DNA of 64,000 bases from an uncultured Lachnospiraceae bacterium (GTDB lineage: Bacteria > Bacillota > Clostridia > Lachnospirales > Lachnospiraceae): contig CAJTZH010000006.1 of the NCBI GenBank assembly GCA_910584325.1, positions 1 to 64,000 on the forward strand, read 5' to 3'. A model generated the notes under the pieces. The model did not search any database. It saw only the letters and a list, made by a program, of their open reading frames with translations, and was not told the origin of the DNA. The position numbers and the translations under genes are program-made. Shown one piece after another: positions 52,820 to 61,441 of the stretch; within the stretch, counting starts at the first letter, position 1, and the number at the start of each line of letters is the position of its first letter.

Positions 52820-52882
52820 GTGGTTTTACCACGGATATAAATTCTACCACATTTTTTCATTTTATGCAATCCTCAAACGCAA

Positions 52883-52904
52883 AGAGCTGCCTTATGGCAG
52901 CTCT
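52883..52904 (-). terminator. Terminator of the low-complexity membrane protein gene
   Basis: AGAGCTGCC (52883-52891) and GGCAGCTCT (52896-52904) form a perfect 9-bp stem with a 4-base loop. The T-run is stronger on the plus strand (TTTTTT at 52910), so it may also work in that direction. Confidence 0.75.
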
Positions 52905-52913
52905 TCGCATTTT

Positions 52914-54023
52914 TTAATTATCATCGTATTTATTCATTAGGTCATCGACTTCCGAGGTTCCAAACTTTTCCAACGGCGTATTTAAAATCCGTTCTGTCTG
53001 TTCCGCTTCCTCTTTCTTTCTCTGCTGTTTCTTCTTCCACCATTTGAAAAGGATGATAAGCACAATAATAACCGCAACGGCAATAATGAACGTTTTTAAT
53101 ACTGTACTGTTATTTCCCGTACTGACTACAACCCCCGGCAATGTAGAATAATTCACAAGAACGACAAACGCCTGAATCCCTGTCGCGTTATAAAATGCCT
53201 TCAAACCGTCCACAAGGTCATCCTTGTCAGCCATCTTTATCCACTTGAGATTATCCTCATAACACAAACTGTTAAACGGTTTATTGTTGGAAATGGAGTA
53301 TCTCATCTCACGCGCCATATCCTCAAAGGAATAACCCAGCCATTCCGCTTCAGAGTAATCACCGTAATAATACCCGTCATAAATATCCCAGAACCGGTCC
53401 TGCATATCGTCGTCAAATATCGTATACGCGTTGTCGCCTACAATCATGACTGCCGTGTCCGCCTCTGCCTCTTCAAGATACGCGTAATATAACAGCACAT
53501 GATTTTCATCGTTGAAATGCTGTCCGTAATACTCCTGCGCCTGCGCGAATACAACATCCTCATCTATCGTATTGCTGTCATACTGTTTACCGGAAAATGA
53601 GTTATTTGTTCCCCCGCTTGTCATCCCGTATATCATTCCAATAAGAACAACTATAAAAATCATCGCCACAATATACGAAATGAAACTGCTCATGCAGCCT
53701 CCCGGTCTGCTCCCGCCTCCGTAATAAAAATGTGCTCTGGGCGGTCTCGGCGGTCTCGGCGGATGCGGCTGGTAATATGGTCCGTGACCCGGCCCAAAAT
53801 TTGGTCCCGGTCCAAAAGATGGTCCTGGTCCATGATTTGGCTTCGGTCCAAAACTTGGTCCGAAATTACCAAAGTTTCCATTCGGTCTGTTCGGTCTGTT
53901 CGGTCTGCTGCTGCCCCCTCCGAAACTACTGCTTGAATGTGAACGTGAACTGGAATGTCTTACGCTGGAATGTGAACTTCCGCTGCGCATTCCGCCTCCA
54001 CTGGTTCTTCCCGGTCTTCCCAT
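52914..54023 (-). CDS. Membrane protein with Gly/Pro/Ser-rich N-terminus
   Basis: 369 residues, function not recognised. Residues 1-100 are low complexity: a Ser/Arg/His-rich stretch, an RPN triplet repeat, then repeated FGPxPNxGPG units and an RPPRPPR run. A first membrane helix at about 112-132 (SFISYIVAMIFIVVLIGMIYGM) is followed by an acidic, Tyr-rich outer domain (about 150-300) in which KAFYNATGIQAFVVLVNYS resembles the core strand of TPM/YgcG domains. A second helix lies at about 310-330, then a short lysine-rich cytoplasmic tail. The N-terminus is thus probably cytoplasmic. It follows nfo by 58 bases. The TPM resemblance is weak. Confidence 0.75.
   Translation of the reverse strand: MGRPGRTSGGGMRSGSSHSSVRHSSSRSHSSSSFGGGSSRPNRPNRPNGNFGNFGPSFGPKPNHGPGPSFGPGPNFGPGHGPYYQPHPPRPPRPPRAHFYYGGGSRPGGCMSSFISYIVAMIFIVVLIGMIYGMTSGGTNNSFSGKQYDSNTIDEDVVFAQAQEYYGQHFNDENHVLLYYAYLEEAEADTAVMIVGDNAYTIFDDDMQDRFWDIYDGYYYGDYSEAEWLGYSFEDMAREMRYSISNNKPFNSLCYEDNLKWIKMADKDDLVDGLKAFYNATGIQAFVVLVNYSTLPGVVVSTGNNSTVLKTFIIAVAVIIVLIILFKWWKKKQQRKKEEAEQTERILNTPLEKFGTSEVDDLMNKYDDN
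53710..53935. repeat. Low-complexity repeats inside the Gly/Pro-rich N-terminus
   Basis: Short tandem and near-tandem units such as GGCGGTCTC, TTCGGTCTG and GGTCC-A-A-A coding for RPP, RPN and FGP peptide repeats. In-frame slippage is likely here. Confidence 0.7.
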
Positions 54024-54081
54024 CTTTTATTTCTCCTTTAATAAAAATCATCTGTATCTATTTTACAACAGTTCCTTCCTT

Positions 54082-54912
54082 TCAGCAATACAGACCTTTT
54101 AATAACGCAATTTCCTTTGCGTAACCGTCAAGTTCATTCGGCGTTTCCAGATAAAATGGCAGGTGCCTTAATTTTGGATGATTAATTATCCGTTTCATGG
54201 CATCTACGCCGATACTTCCCTCGCCAATTTTCTCATGCCTGTCCTTGTGGCTCTCGAACGGATTCTTCGAATCATTCAAATGAACTGCTTTCAATCTGTC
54301 CAGACCTATGACGCTGTCAAATTTCTCAACCACCTCATCCAGATGGTTGACAATATCATACCCCGCGTCATATACATGGCAGGTATCAAGGCAAACGCCC
54401 AAATGGTCATTCAGTTCTACTCTGTCAATAATCGCCTTTATCTCCTCAAACGTTCTTCCTATCTCCGAGCCTTTCCCCGCCATCGTCTCCAACAGCACCG
54501 TCGTTGTCTGCTCCGGTTTCAGAACCTCATTTAACATAGAAACAATATATGCCGTCCCGACATCGACGCCCTGTCCGACATGACTTCCCGGATGAAAATT
54601 ATATAAGTTGCCCGGAACATATTCCATTCTCTGTAAATCATCCGCCATCGTCTCTCTCGCGAATTCTCTTGTTCTTTCATCCGCTGACGCCGCGTTTAAC
54701 GTATATGGGGCATGGGCAAGAATTACACTTATTCCGTTTTCCTGACACAATGCGCGAAACGCTTCTACATCTTTTTCACTAATCGCCTTCGCACTTCCGC
54801 CTCTTGGATTTCTTGTAAAAAACTGGAATGTATTCCCTCCTAATGAGAGAATTTCCTTCCCCATATGTTCAAATCCTTTTGACGCCGATAAATGACATCC
54901 TATTTTCAACAT
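54082..54912 (-). CDS. nfo: Deoxyribonuclease IV (AP endonuclease)
   Basis: 276-residue endonuclease IV that cuts DNA 5' of abasic sites. Metal-binding residues are visible in [11 protein letters not shown] (His, about residue 104), [13 protein letters not shown] (Glu), [13 protein letters not shown] (Asp, His, about 175), [11 protein letters not shown], and [11 protein letters not shown] (His, Glu). All three zinc sites appear intact. It starts 12 bases after rsmI. Confidence 0.95.
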   Translation of the reverse strand: MLKIGCHLSASKGFEHMGKEILSLGGNTFQFFTRNPRGGSAKAISEKDVEAFRALCQENGISVILAHAPYTLNAASADERTREFARETMADDLQRMEYVPGNLYNFHPGSHVGQGVDVGTAYIVSMLNEVLKPEQTTTVLLETMAGKGSEIGRTFEEIKAIIDRVELNDHLGVCLDTCHVYDAGYDIVNHLDEVVEKFDSVIGLDRLKAVHLNDSKNPFESHKDRHEKIGEGSIGVDAMKRIINHPKLRHLPFYLETPNELDGYAKEIALLKGLYC

Positions 54913-54924
54913 CTGTTTACTCCT

Positions 54925-55782
54925 TTATTCTCCCAGCAGACTCCGGTAAATATCTCTTTTCGATACTCCTCTGTCCTTCGCTGTTAATTTCATAGCCTCT
55001 TTTTTATCCATTCCCTGCCGCGTATACATTGCTACATGTTCCTCCACCGTCATTGAAAAAAACTGCTCCTGCCGCTCTTTTTCAATCTCCTGATAGTTTT
55101 TCCCGGCAATGACAAGAACATACTCGCCGCGCGGTTCATTTTTTTCGTAAAACTCCAACGCGCCTTTCAGCGTTGTACAAAATGTATTTTCGTAAGTCTT
55201 CGTCAGCTCCTTACAGACTGAAAGCTCCCTGTCCTCTCCCAGATACTCCGAAAGTTCCGCCAAGGTCCGTACCAGATGATGGGGCGCCTCATATAAAATC
55301 ATGGTTCTCGTCTCATGCGCAAGTTCTTCCAGAACGCGTTTATGTTCCTTTTTGTCCGCCGGAAGAAATGCCTCAAACACAAACCGTCTTGTCTTCCTTC
55401 CCGACATGGTAAGAGCCGTAATACATGCCGCGGCTCCCGGAAGGGACGTTACGATGATTCCCGCTTCTATGCACTGTCTGACAAGCTCCTCGCCCGGGTC
55501 GGAAATTCCCGGTGTTCCGGCATCTGTTATCACAGCTACGTTCATGCCCGAACAAATTTTATCCACAAGGTATTTCGCCTTCTCTATTTTATTATATTCA
55601 TGATAACTGGTCATCGGCGTTTTAATGTCATAATGATTCAGCAGCTTTATGCTGTGTCTTGTATCTTCCGCCGCAATTAAATCAACAGATTTCAACGTAT
55701 TTAACACACGAAACGTAATATCCTCTAAATTGCCGATGGGAGTCGCACACAAATACAATTTGCCATATTCCTTTTCTTCCAT
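54925..55782 (-). CDS. rsmI: 16S rRNA (cytidine-1402 2'-O)-methyltransferase
   Basis: 285-residue tetrapyrrole-methylase-fold RNA methyltransferase acting on C1402 in the ribosomal decoding centre. KLYLCATPIGNLEDITFRVL at the start, AEDTRHSIKLLNHY, VITDAGTPGISDPGEELV (SAM pocket) and LPGAAACITAL are all characteristic. The true start is ATG 55782 with AAGGAG five bases upstream; the longer frame to 55845 runs into trmN6. Confidence 0.95.
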   Translation of the reverse strand: MEEKEYGKLYLCATPIGNLEDITFRVLNTLKSVDLIAAEDTRHSIKLLNHYDIKTPMTSYHEYNKIEKAKYLVDKICSGMNVAVITDAGTPGISDPGEELVRQCIEAGIIVTSLPGAAACITALTMSGRKTRRFVFEAFLPADKKEHKRVLEELAHETRTMILYEAPHHLVRTLAELSEYLGEDRELSVCKELTKTYENTFCTTLKGALEFYEKNEPRGEYVLVIAGKNYQEIEKERQEQFFSMTVEEHVAMYTRQGMDKKEAMKLTAKDRGVSKRDIYRSLLGE

Positions 55783-55783
55783 A

Positions 55784-56524
55784 TTACTCCTTATAGTGGA
55801 TATCCCACAGTTCCTGCGTGTACACCCCCTGCTCGCGATACACAACCAAAGGACTCTCTATTTTCACCATCGATTTCGCGCCTCTGACAGCATCAATCAG
55901 CACCATATTTGCCTCTTTATCCACATATGGATGAACAAACCGGACTCTTTTGGGTTCCAATTGATATTTTGTCAGCATATCAAAAATTTCCACCAATCGG
56001 TGGGGGCGGTGTATCATATAAAAGTGTCCGTTAAATTTCAGCAGTCTCGATGCCTCCCGCACAACGTCCTCCAGCGTGCATAAAATTTCATGCCTCGCAA
56101 TCGCTTTATGGCTGTCGGGATTTTTTAATCCATGATTTTCATTCATATACGGCGGATTACTGGTTACAACATCATATTTCCCCGCACCGAAAATCTGTGA
56201 CGCTTCCTTAATGTCTCCATGCACCACCTCGACTTTTCCCAGAAGGCCGTTCAGCTCAATACTGCGCCTTGCCAGTTCCACATTAATGTCCTGTATTTCG
56301 AGGCCATAAAAATGGAAACCACCATATCTTGCTTCCATAAGCATAGGAATAATGCCATTGCCCGTACCCAGGTCAATGGCACTGTCCGTTTCATTCATGT
56401 TGGCAAATGCCGATAATAAAATGGCATCAATTCCAAAACAGAAAATCTTTGTATTTTGTATAATCCTGTATCCTTTGCGCCCCAAATCATCAAGACGCTC
56501 GTCTTCTCTGAGATTATTCGTCAT
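55784..56524 (-). CDS. trmN6: tRNA1(Val) (adenine-37 N6)-methyltransferase-like protein (YabB)
   Basis: 246-residue Rossmann methyltransferase. SAM motif I is AIDLGTGNGIIPMLM (about 49-63) and the catalytic NPPY for exocyclic adenine amines is in TSNPPYMNENHG (about 123). Position in the yaaO-yabC block matches Bacillus yabB. Stop and the rsmI start are one base apart; it overlaps ricT by 11 bases. Confidence 0.9.
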   Translation of the reverse strand: MTNNLREDERLDDLGRKGYRIIQNTKIFCFGIDAILLSAFANMNETDSAIDLGTGNGIIPMLMEARYGGFHFYGLEIQDINVELARRSIELNGLLGKVEVVHGDIKEASQIFGAGKYDVVTSNPPYMNENHGLKNPDSHKAIARHEILCTLEDVVREASRLLKFNGHFYMIHRPHRLVEIFDMLTKYQLEPKRVRFVHPYVDKEANMVLIDAVRGAKSMVKIESPLVVYREQGVYTQELWDIHYKE

Positions 56525-57425
56525 CCAGCTTTGATTTCCCTTCTTTTCTCTCCAAAGCCTCTAATGCTTTTAATTCCTCATCGTTAATGTTCACCTTGTC
56601 ACGACGGTGTTTTTGTCTGAACTTCAATTCCGAAACCTTATATTCCCTGATTTCCTTCTCGTCATTCTCTAATGTGACAATAACCTTAACTAACTGACGC
56701 AGTACGCTCACACTGCTTACTTCTCCCTTAAATCCGTCTACTGTCTTTACTTCATCTCCGATATCAGGAAGACGACTGTTTAAATATTCATATGTCTCCT
56801 GTTCGTTTTTAAGACAGCACATCAGTCTGCCGCAGACGCCGGAAATTTTAGTCGGATTCAGCGATAAATTCTGTTCTTTCGCCATACGAATCGAAACCGG
56901 GGCAAATTCCGGAAGAAATGTATTGCAGCATAATTCCCTTCCGCAAATACCGATTCCTCCCATAATCTTCGTCTCGTCTCTTACACCAATCTGTCTTAGT
57001 TCAATTCTCGTCTTAAACACGGCTGCCAAATCCTTTACGAGTTCCCTGAAATCAATTCTTCCGTCTGCCGTGAAATAAAATAACACTTTATTATTGTCAA
57101 ATGTATATTCCGCCTCAATCAGCTTCATTTCCAACTCACGCTTTTTAATCTTCTCGAGGCAGATTTGGAACGCTTCTTTTTCTTTCTCACGATTTCTTGC
57201 TTCCTGTGTGTCGTCTTCTTTTGTCGCGATTCTAAGCACCGGTTTTAACGGCAGTACAACGCCGTCTTCGGTAACTTCCTTCAGTGGAAGCACTACTTCC
57301 CCATATTCAACGCCTCTTGCTGTCTCCACAATAACATGCATTCCTTTTTCTATCTGTAAATCCCCCGGCGCAAAATAATACACCTTGCCGGCTCTTCGAA
57401 ATCTTACTCCTATAACTTTAACCAT
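56514..57425 (-). CDS. ricT: RicT/YaaT (PSP1-domain) regulatory protein
   Basis: 303 residues. The PSP1 domain (VIVETARGVEYGEVVLPLKEV to KEQNLSLNPTKISGVCGRLMCCLKNEQETY) includes cysteines in GICGRELCCN and GVCGRLMCCL that ligate iron-sulfur clusters in the RicTFA complex, which promotes RNase Y action and supports sporulation and competence in Bacillus. An extra C-terminal segment of about 60 residues is lysine-rich. It overlaps holB by eight bases. The partners RicA and RicF are not in the window. Confidence 0.93.
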   Translation of the reverse strand: MVKVIGVRFRRAGKVYYFAPGDLQIEKGMHVIVETARGVEYGEVVLPLKEVTEDGVVLPLKPVLRIATKEDDTQEARNREKEKEAFQICLEKIKKRELEMKLIEAEYTFDNNKVLFYFTADGRIDFRELVKDLAAVFKTRIELRQIGVRDETKIMGGIGICGRELCCNTFLPEFAPVSIRMAKEQNLSLNPTKISGVCGRLMCCLKNEQETYEYLNSRLPDIGDEVKTVDGFKGEVSSVSVLRQLVKVIVTLENDEKEIREYKVSELKFRQKHRRDKVNINDEELKALEALERKEGKSKLDDE

Positions 57426-58416
57426 TATCCTTCTCCTTTATGGTCAGCATCATCAGCTCCATCGTCAACTCAAAATTAACGTTGGCCGCTAACCTTATCT
57501 TTGCCACATTCATAGCTTTTAAAATGCGGTCTAATCCGTCATATGAACGGCCTGTGGCATCCTTTCTGATATATTTTAATTCATCCTTAAAAATCACGAG
57601 ATTCGCATCGTTGGTACTTTTGTAAATCAGCACGTCACGATACCACATCATCATAAAATCGATATAATCTTCTATGTCTAACTTATGTTCCGCCGCATCC
57701 TTAACGGCATCGATAACTTCCGTAAGTTCCATCTCATTAATATATTTTAACAAGTGAAGCACTCTGTCTTTTAACTCGTTAAAATCAGACGACGTCGCGA
57801 TATCAATTGCTCTTCCCAATCTTCCCTGCGCAAATGCCGCCGCAAACCGTGCCTTGTAATCCGGGAGCTGTTCTTTTGACATAAGATATGTTTCAATCTC
57901 TTTATTGGAAAGAGGTTTTAAATTGAGCGTAACACATCTGGAGAGAATCGTCGGCAGAAAACTGTCTGCGTTTGTGGTAAGCAGTATTATGATTCCGTAT
58001 GCCGGCGGCTCCTCAATCGTCTTTAACAGGGCATTCTGCGCCTGCACTGTCATTTTTTCGGCTTCATCTATGATATATACTTTGTATCTGCTGCTATATG
58101 GTTTAATTAAAATGTCGCTGTTTATCTGCAAGCGTACGTCTTCTACGCCTATACTCGCCGGTTTTTCATGCTTCACCCAGATAATATCCGGCTGATTGCC
58201 GCTTTGTGCCTGAATACAGGAATGACATTTACCGCATGGCTCTGCCTTGCCTTCTTCACATTGTACTGCCTGCGCAAAAACAGACGCAATCGTCTTTTTC
58301 CCAATTCCCTGTGCTCCGTTCAGAATATACGCATGTGAAATTTTATCCATTTGAATCGCATTTTTTAAATGCTCTTTTATTTTATCATGTCCTACAATCG
58401 CATCAAACCCCGGCAT
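57418..58416 (-). CDS. holB: DNA polymerase III delta' subunit
   Basis: 332-residue clamp-loader subunit. AAA+ features are the P-loop-like NGAQGIGKKTIASVFAQAV (about 33), four-cysteine zinc module (CEEGKAEPCGKCHSC, about 52-66), and IIDEAEKMTVQAQNALLKTIEEPP (sensor I region, about 115-138), followed by LSRCVTLNLKPL with the SRC motif. Position between yaaR and ricT is conserved in Firmicutes. Confidence 0.93.
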   Translation of the reverse strand: MPGFDAIVGHDKIKEHLKNAIQMDKISHAYILNGAQGIGKKTIASVFAQAVQCEEGKAEPCGKCHSCIQAQSGNQPDIIWVKHEKPASIGVEDVRLQINSDILIKPYSSRYKVYIIDEAEKMTVQAQNALLKTIEEPPAYGIIILLTTNADSFLPTILSRCVTLNLKPLSNKEIETYLMSKEQLPDYKARFAAAFAQGRLGRAIDIATSSDFNELKDRVLHLLKYINEMELTEVIDAVKDAAEHKLDIEDYIDFMMMWYRDVLIYKSTNDANLVIFKDELKYIRKDATGRSYDGLDRILKAMNVAKIRLAANVNFELTMELMMLTIKEKDNG

Positions 58417-58433
58417 CTTTTTTCCCTCTTTTT

Positions 58434-58880
58434 CTAGATTGTTATATCCAAAAGCAATCCCTGAATTTCATTCACTTTTTCCAAAACCGCAATATGGTCC
58501 TTCTCTTCTTTTAAAAGTTCCCCGGCAAGATCGTCAAGATTTTTATCAACAAGTTTTACAATTCCATATACCCTGTGTCTTCCTCTTCTGTCAAGAAAGT
58601 TCTCTCTGGAAAATTCATGGGAACGGTTTACAATTTCATTCATAAATCCTTTTACTAATTCACGATATCTGCGCATATCCCGGATATCCATATGCTTCGC
58701 AATCTTCTCGCCCTGCGCCGTGATATCGTCCATCATCGTACTTAAACGCTTTTGTAAATCTTTTTCCTCAATATTACTGATAAGCGTAAACTTAAACGTG
58801 TCATTCGTATTCTGCACATTTGTCTGCGTCTTTGCAGGCGCTGTCTGCTGTACCTCATTTACTTTAATTTCCATATCCAT
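58434..58880 (-). CDS. yaaR: YaaR family protein (DUF327)
   Basis: 148-residue helical cytoplasmic protein of the YaaR family, function unknown. Landmarks are [59 protein letters not shown] and the [27 protein letters not shown] block. Start ATG 58880 is eight bases after GGAGG; upstream in-frame GTG 58889 is too close to the ribosome site. It lies between the kinase-like gene and holB, the conserved place. Confidence 0.9.
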   Translation of the reverse strand: MDMEIKVNEVQQTAPAKTQTNVQNTNDTFKFTLISNIEEKDLQKRLSTMMDDITAQGEKIAKHMDIRDMRRYRELVKGFMNEIVNRSHEFSRENFLDRRGRHRVYGIVKLVDKNLDDLAGELLKEEKDHIAVLEKVNEIQGLLLDITI

Positions 58881-58932
58881 ATACCACACCTCCTCTAGTA
58901 TATCATAAATGAATATATTTACCTAGATTTTT

Positions 58933-59538
58933 TTATATTGTACTGCTGGACATATTTTCCTCTATTGCGCGCGCTACCTCGTGAATACACTCCAGAATGT
59001 CTCCTTCGTTAGGATATCTTTTATAGATTCCTGCCTGCGCAAGTTTTTCCTCGCTGAAATCCTCACTGTCAGCCAGAAACCTTCTGCATAATTCCTTATA
59101 TTTTGGAATTTTCTGTTTCCGCTCCCTCTTTAACGCACGCTCCAGACGAATTCCGTCATCTACTTCAATATATATCGGCATAATTTTGTCTTTTCCATAA
59201 TACTCACAAAATTTCTTATAAACATCCAACGTTCCGATAACCAGATAACGCTTTTTTTCTAAATCTATTCTGCCGTCATCGACTGTAAAATACTTCCATA
59301 TTCCGTCAACTGTATTATATTGCCGCATTTCGATGATTTTTTTGCTGTCCTCATATTGCTTTGCCGCTTCGTCATCCACAAAATAATACTCCACGCCGTC
59401 CTGCTCGCCGATTCTTCTCGGTCTTGTTGTATACATTATAATTTTTTGAAGATTTAAATGCTCCATCTCCAATAATGCTTTATAAATATGGTCCTTTCCA
59501 CTGGAACTTTTACCCATAATACAAGCTATTTGATACAT
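58933..59538 (-). CDS. Guanylate-kinase-like P-loop kinase in the tmk position
   Basis: 201 residues. The P-loop reads CIMGKSSSGKDHIYKALL, rather than the GPSGxGKS/T of Gmk, and the guanylate-binding block is ITTRPRR-like (MYTTRPRRIGEQDGVEYYFVDD, about 40-61). VIGTLDVYKKFCEYYG takes the place of the usual VLDIDVQG. It ends with acidic helices. GMP kinase activity is therefore likely but not certain. I place the start at ATG 59538 (AGGAG ten bases upstream), which overlaps the yaaO-like stop by 13 bases; the 59-residue longer reading is only the other frame of that gene. In Bacillus this site holds tmk and yaaQ. Confidence 0.75.
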   Translation of the reverse strand: MYQIACIMGKSSSGKDHIYKALLEMEHLNLQKIIMYTTRPRRIGEQDGVEYYFVDDEAAKQYEDSKKIIEMRQYNTVDGIWKYFTVDDGRIDLEKKRYLVIGTLDVYKKFCEYYGKDKIMPIYIEVDDGIRLERALKRERKQKIPKYKELCRRFLADSEDFSEEKLAQAGIYKRYPNEGDILECIHEVARAIEENMSSSTI

Positions 59539-60926
59539 AAAACTTTTTCTCCTGTTCCATCCGTAAAGCCTTTTATTGTAATCCCTGCCTGTCGGTTCTC
59601 TCCAATCCGCGTAACCAGTTCCTCCGTAAATCGTTCCCCCGGGTATACCAGTGGAACTCCCGGCGGGTACGCATATATTATTTCCTGAGCCGTTCTTCCT
59701 ACACACGTGCTCCAATCCACCAATTCTCCATCCGACTCTAATGCTTCTGACGGCTTCATATCAATCTCTGCTTTTATTATATCATATCTTTCCTGATTAT
59801 AGATATTCGTAATACAACCTTGACTTTCTAATTCAACGTCAATTTTTGTAAGCGCGTTGTAAAGTATTTCATACCACTCCGGTTGATCACCTATGGATGT
59901 CATTGCTATTACATAATCATCAGCCGCCATTTCAAGTTGTACCTGATACTCCTCAAGCAGTTCCTTATATAAAAATGTTCCTCTTCCCTTACAGCATAGA
60001 ACAATTTTGGAAATATCATAGTCAAAAGACTTCCCGTCCATCAGCTTTATATTTTTAAGTTTTTTTAAATTTTTTCTAAATTTATTTAATTCCTGCAAAT
60101 AGATTTGATTTTCCTTTTTTCCTTCATCACTTATCATATAATCAATACATTGATTAATCCCTCCCATAAACAGATATGAAGGACTGCTGGTCTGGTAAAT
60201 AGAACAAAATCTTTTTATCTTTTCTAAGTCAACTCTTTCGCTGTTAACATGCAAAATCGCTGTCTGCGTATAGCAGGGAAGTGTTTTATGCAGGCTTTCG
60301 ATTACAATATCCGCTCCACATTGTACCGCGTTTTTGGGAAATTCACAATGAAATGCAAAATGCGCCCCATGAGCCTCATCGACAATTAAAACCGCTCTGT
60401 TTTTATGGCAAATTTCTGCAATTGTTTCAACATCACTGACAATTCCTTCATATGTCGGAGATGTAATCAGTACTACACGAGAACCTGTTTCTAGTAATGC
60501 CTGTTCTACCTGTTTTGCCTTTATTTCTCCCATAATTCCAAATTCCAAAACTTCAGGATACAGATAATATGGCGTCAGATGATTTACCGTAATGCCGTTA
60601 TAAACCGATTTATGACTGTTTCTCGCCGCTACAATCGCTTTATCCGCCTGCACCGTCGCGCTGACCGCTGCCAAAATACCGCTCGAACTTCCGTTTACAA
60701 GATAAAAACTACTTCTTGTTCCATATATCTTTGCCGCTTTTTCCTCTATTTCCCTGATAATCCCCTGGGGATAATGCAAATCATCAAACCCGTCTATTTC
60801 TGTTATATCTCTGCTTAGTTCGTCTCCCATACCAAATTTTTTTGCATTTCTCTTATGTCCCGGCATATGAAACGGTATATAACCGTCCCCGGCATATTGT
60901 TTTAATTTGTCATATAATGTTTCCAT
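59526..60926 (-). CDS. yaaO: Orn/Lys/Arg decarboxylase family PLP enzyme (YaaO-like)
   Basis: 466 residues of the fold-type I 'SpeA' group. GYIPFHMPGHKRN at the start, NSHKSVYNGI (about 100), LIVDEAHGAHF (about 190) and the PLP lysine in IESLHKTLPCYTQTA (about 219) are clear. Lysine or arginine decarboxylation is the family's usual activity. The starts at 60935 and 60926 are both possible: AAGGAG is two and eleven bases away. Promoter at 60959-60987. Confidence 0.9.
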   Translation of the reverse strand: METLYDKLKQYAGDGYIPFHMPGHKRNAKKFGMGDELSRDITEIDGFDDLHYPQGIIREIEEKAAKIYGTRSSFYLVNGSSSGILAAVSATVQADKAIVAARNSHKSVYNGITVNHLTPYYLYPEVLEFGIMGEIKAKQVEQALLETGSRVVLITSPTYEGIVSDVETIAEICHKNRAVLIVDEAHGAHFAFHCEFPKNAVQCGADIVIESLHKTLPCYTQTAILHVNSERVDLEKIKRFCSIYQTSSPSYLFMGGINQCIDYMISDEGKKENQIYLQELNKFRKNLKKLKNIKLMDGKSFDYDISKIVLCCKGRGTFLYKELLEEYQVQLEMAADDYVIAMTSIGDQPEWYEILYNALTKIDVELESQGCITNIYNQERYDIIKAEIDMKPSEALESDGELVDWSTCVGRTAQEIIYAYPPGVPLVYPGERFTEELVTRIGENRQAGITIKGFTDGTGEKVLCIK

Positions 60927-60958
60927 AAACAGCATTACTCCTTAAATGTCTATCAGCT

Positions 60959-60987
60959 ATTGTAGCAAATTTTTTGACATTCGTAAA
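60959..60987 (-). promoter_or_regulatory. Promoter of the yaaO-to-nfo operon
   Basis: TTTACG (60982-60987) and TACAAT (60959-60964), 17-base spacer, minus strand. The genes that follow are tightly packed or overlapping down to nfo. Confidence 0.6.
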
Positions 60988-61012
60988 TTTTAAGTTTTTA
61001 TGTCTTAAAATG

Positions 61013-61041
61013 TTGAAATATTTCCACGAACACGATATACT
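61013..61041 (+). promoter_or_regulatory. Promoter of the 61074 gene
   Basis: TTGAAA (61013-61018) and TATACT (61036-61041) with a 17-base spacer, 32 bases before the ATG. Confidence 0.7.
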
Positions 61042-61073
61042 TATGTTAAGATTACGATTAATGGGGTTTTCAT

Positions 61074-61415
61074 ATGAAATTAGAGGCTATTCTTCCTGAG
61101 GTATATACCTTTATTGACTTCGCAAAGCACGAATACTATAAAGCAGAGCGGCGCGGAGAACATATTTATTCCGCCCATTTAGGAGGCGGTATTCCCAAAG
61201 AACATGCTATGCCTTACAATGTCTATATCCCTATCCGTGAATACCTGAAAAAAAATCCCGAAGTAATAGATGATTTAGTTGATTATCTTTATGAAGAATT
61301 CAGTAAAAAATCTTATTCTTTTAAAAATGTAACTGTTACAGAAAATGTATACGTGGAACGTAAGCGGATATTTAAAAAAGAATATCCTCAGATTGATGTA
61401 ACTTTAGAATGGTAA
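61074..61415 (+). CDS. Small protein of unknown function
   Basis: 113 residues, not recognised. Mixed alpha/beta with many aromatic residues (FIDFAKHEYYKAERRGEHIYSAHLGGGIPKEHAMPYNVYIPIREYL) and a C-terminal strand region (NVTVTENVYVERKRIFKKEYPQIDVTLEW). No signal, membrane or cysteine motif, so probably cytoplasmic. It has its own promoter and terminator, which supports it as a real single-gene unit; ribosome site is weak (GGGG nine bases upstream). Confidence 0.75.
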   Translation: MKLEAILPEVYTFIDFAKHEYYKAERRGEHIYSAHLGGGIPKEHAMPYNVYIPIREYLKKNPEVIDDLVDYLYEEFSKKSYSFKNVTVTENVYVERKRIFKKEYPQIDVTLEW

Positions 61416-61441
61416 AGGGGCTTGTTAAGCCCCTTATTTTT
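61415..61441. terminator. Bidirectional terminator
   Basis: AAGGGGCTT (61415-61423) and AAGCCCCTT (61427-61435) with a 3-base loop, then ATTTTTA. The plus arm overlaps the stop codon of the 61074 gene; it also serves the convergent L,D-transpeptidase gene. Confidence 0.85.

Noticed and set aside
53700-53936. Regular short DNA repeats suggesting a CRISPR-like or tandem array
   Set aside because: Units are multiples of three, in frame with the protein, and vary as codons do; there are no spacers.
59539-59715. N-terminal extension of the guanylate-kinase-like protein
   Set aside because: The extra 59 residues are only the +1 frame of the end of the decarboxylase gene and lack kinase features; the P-loop begins right after ATG 59538.
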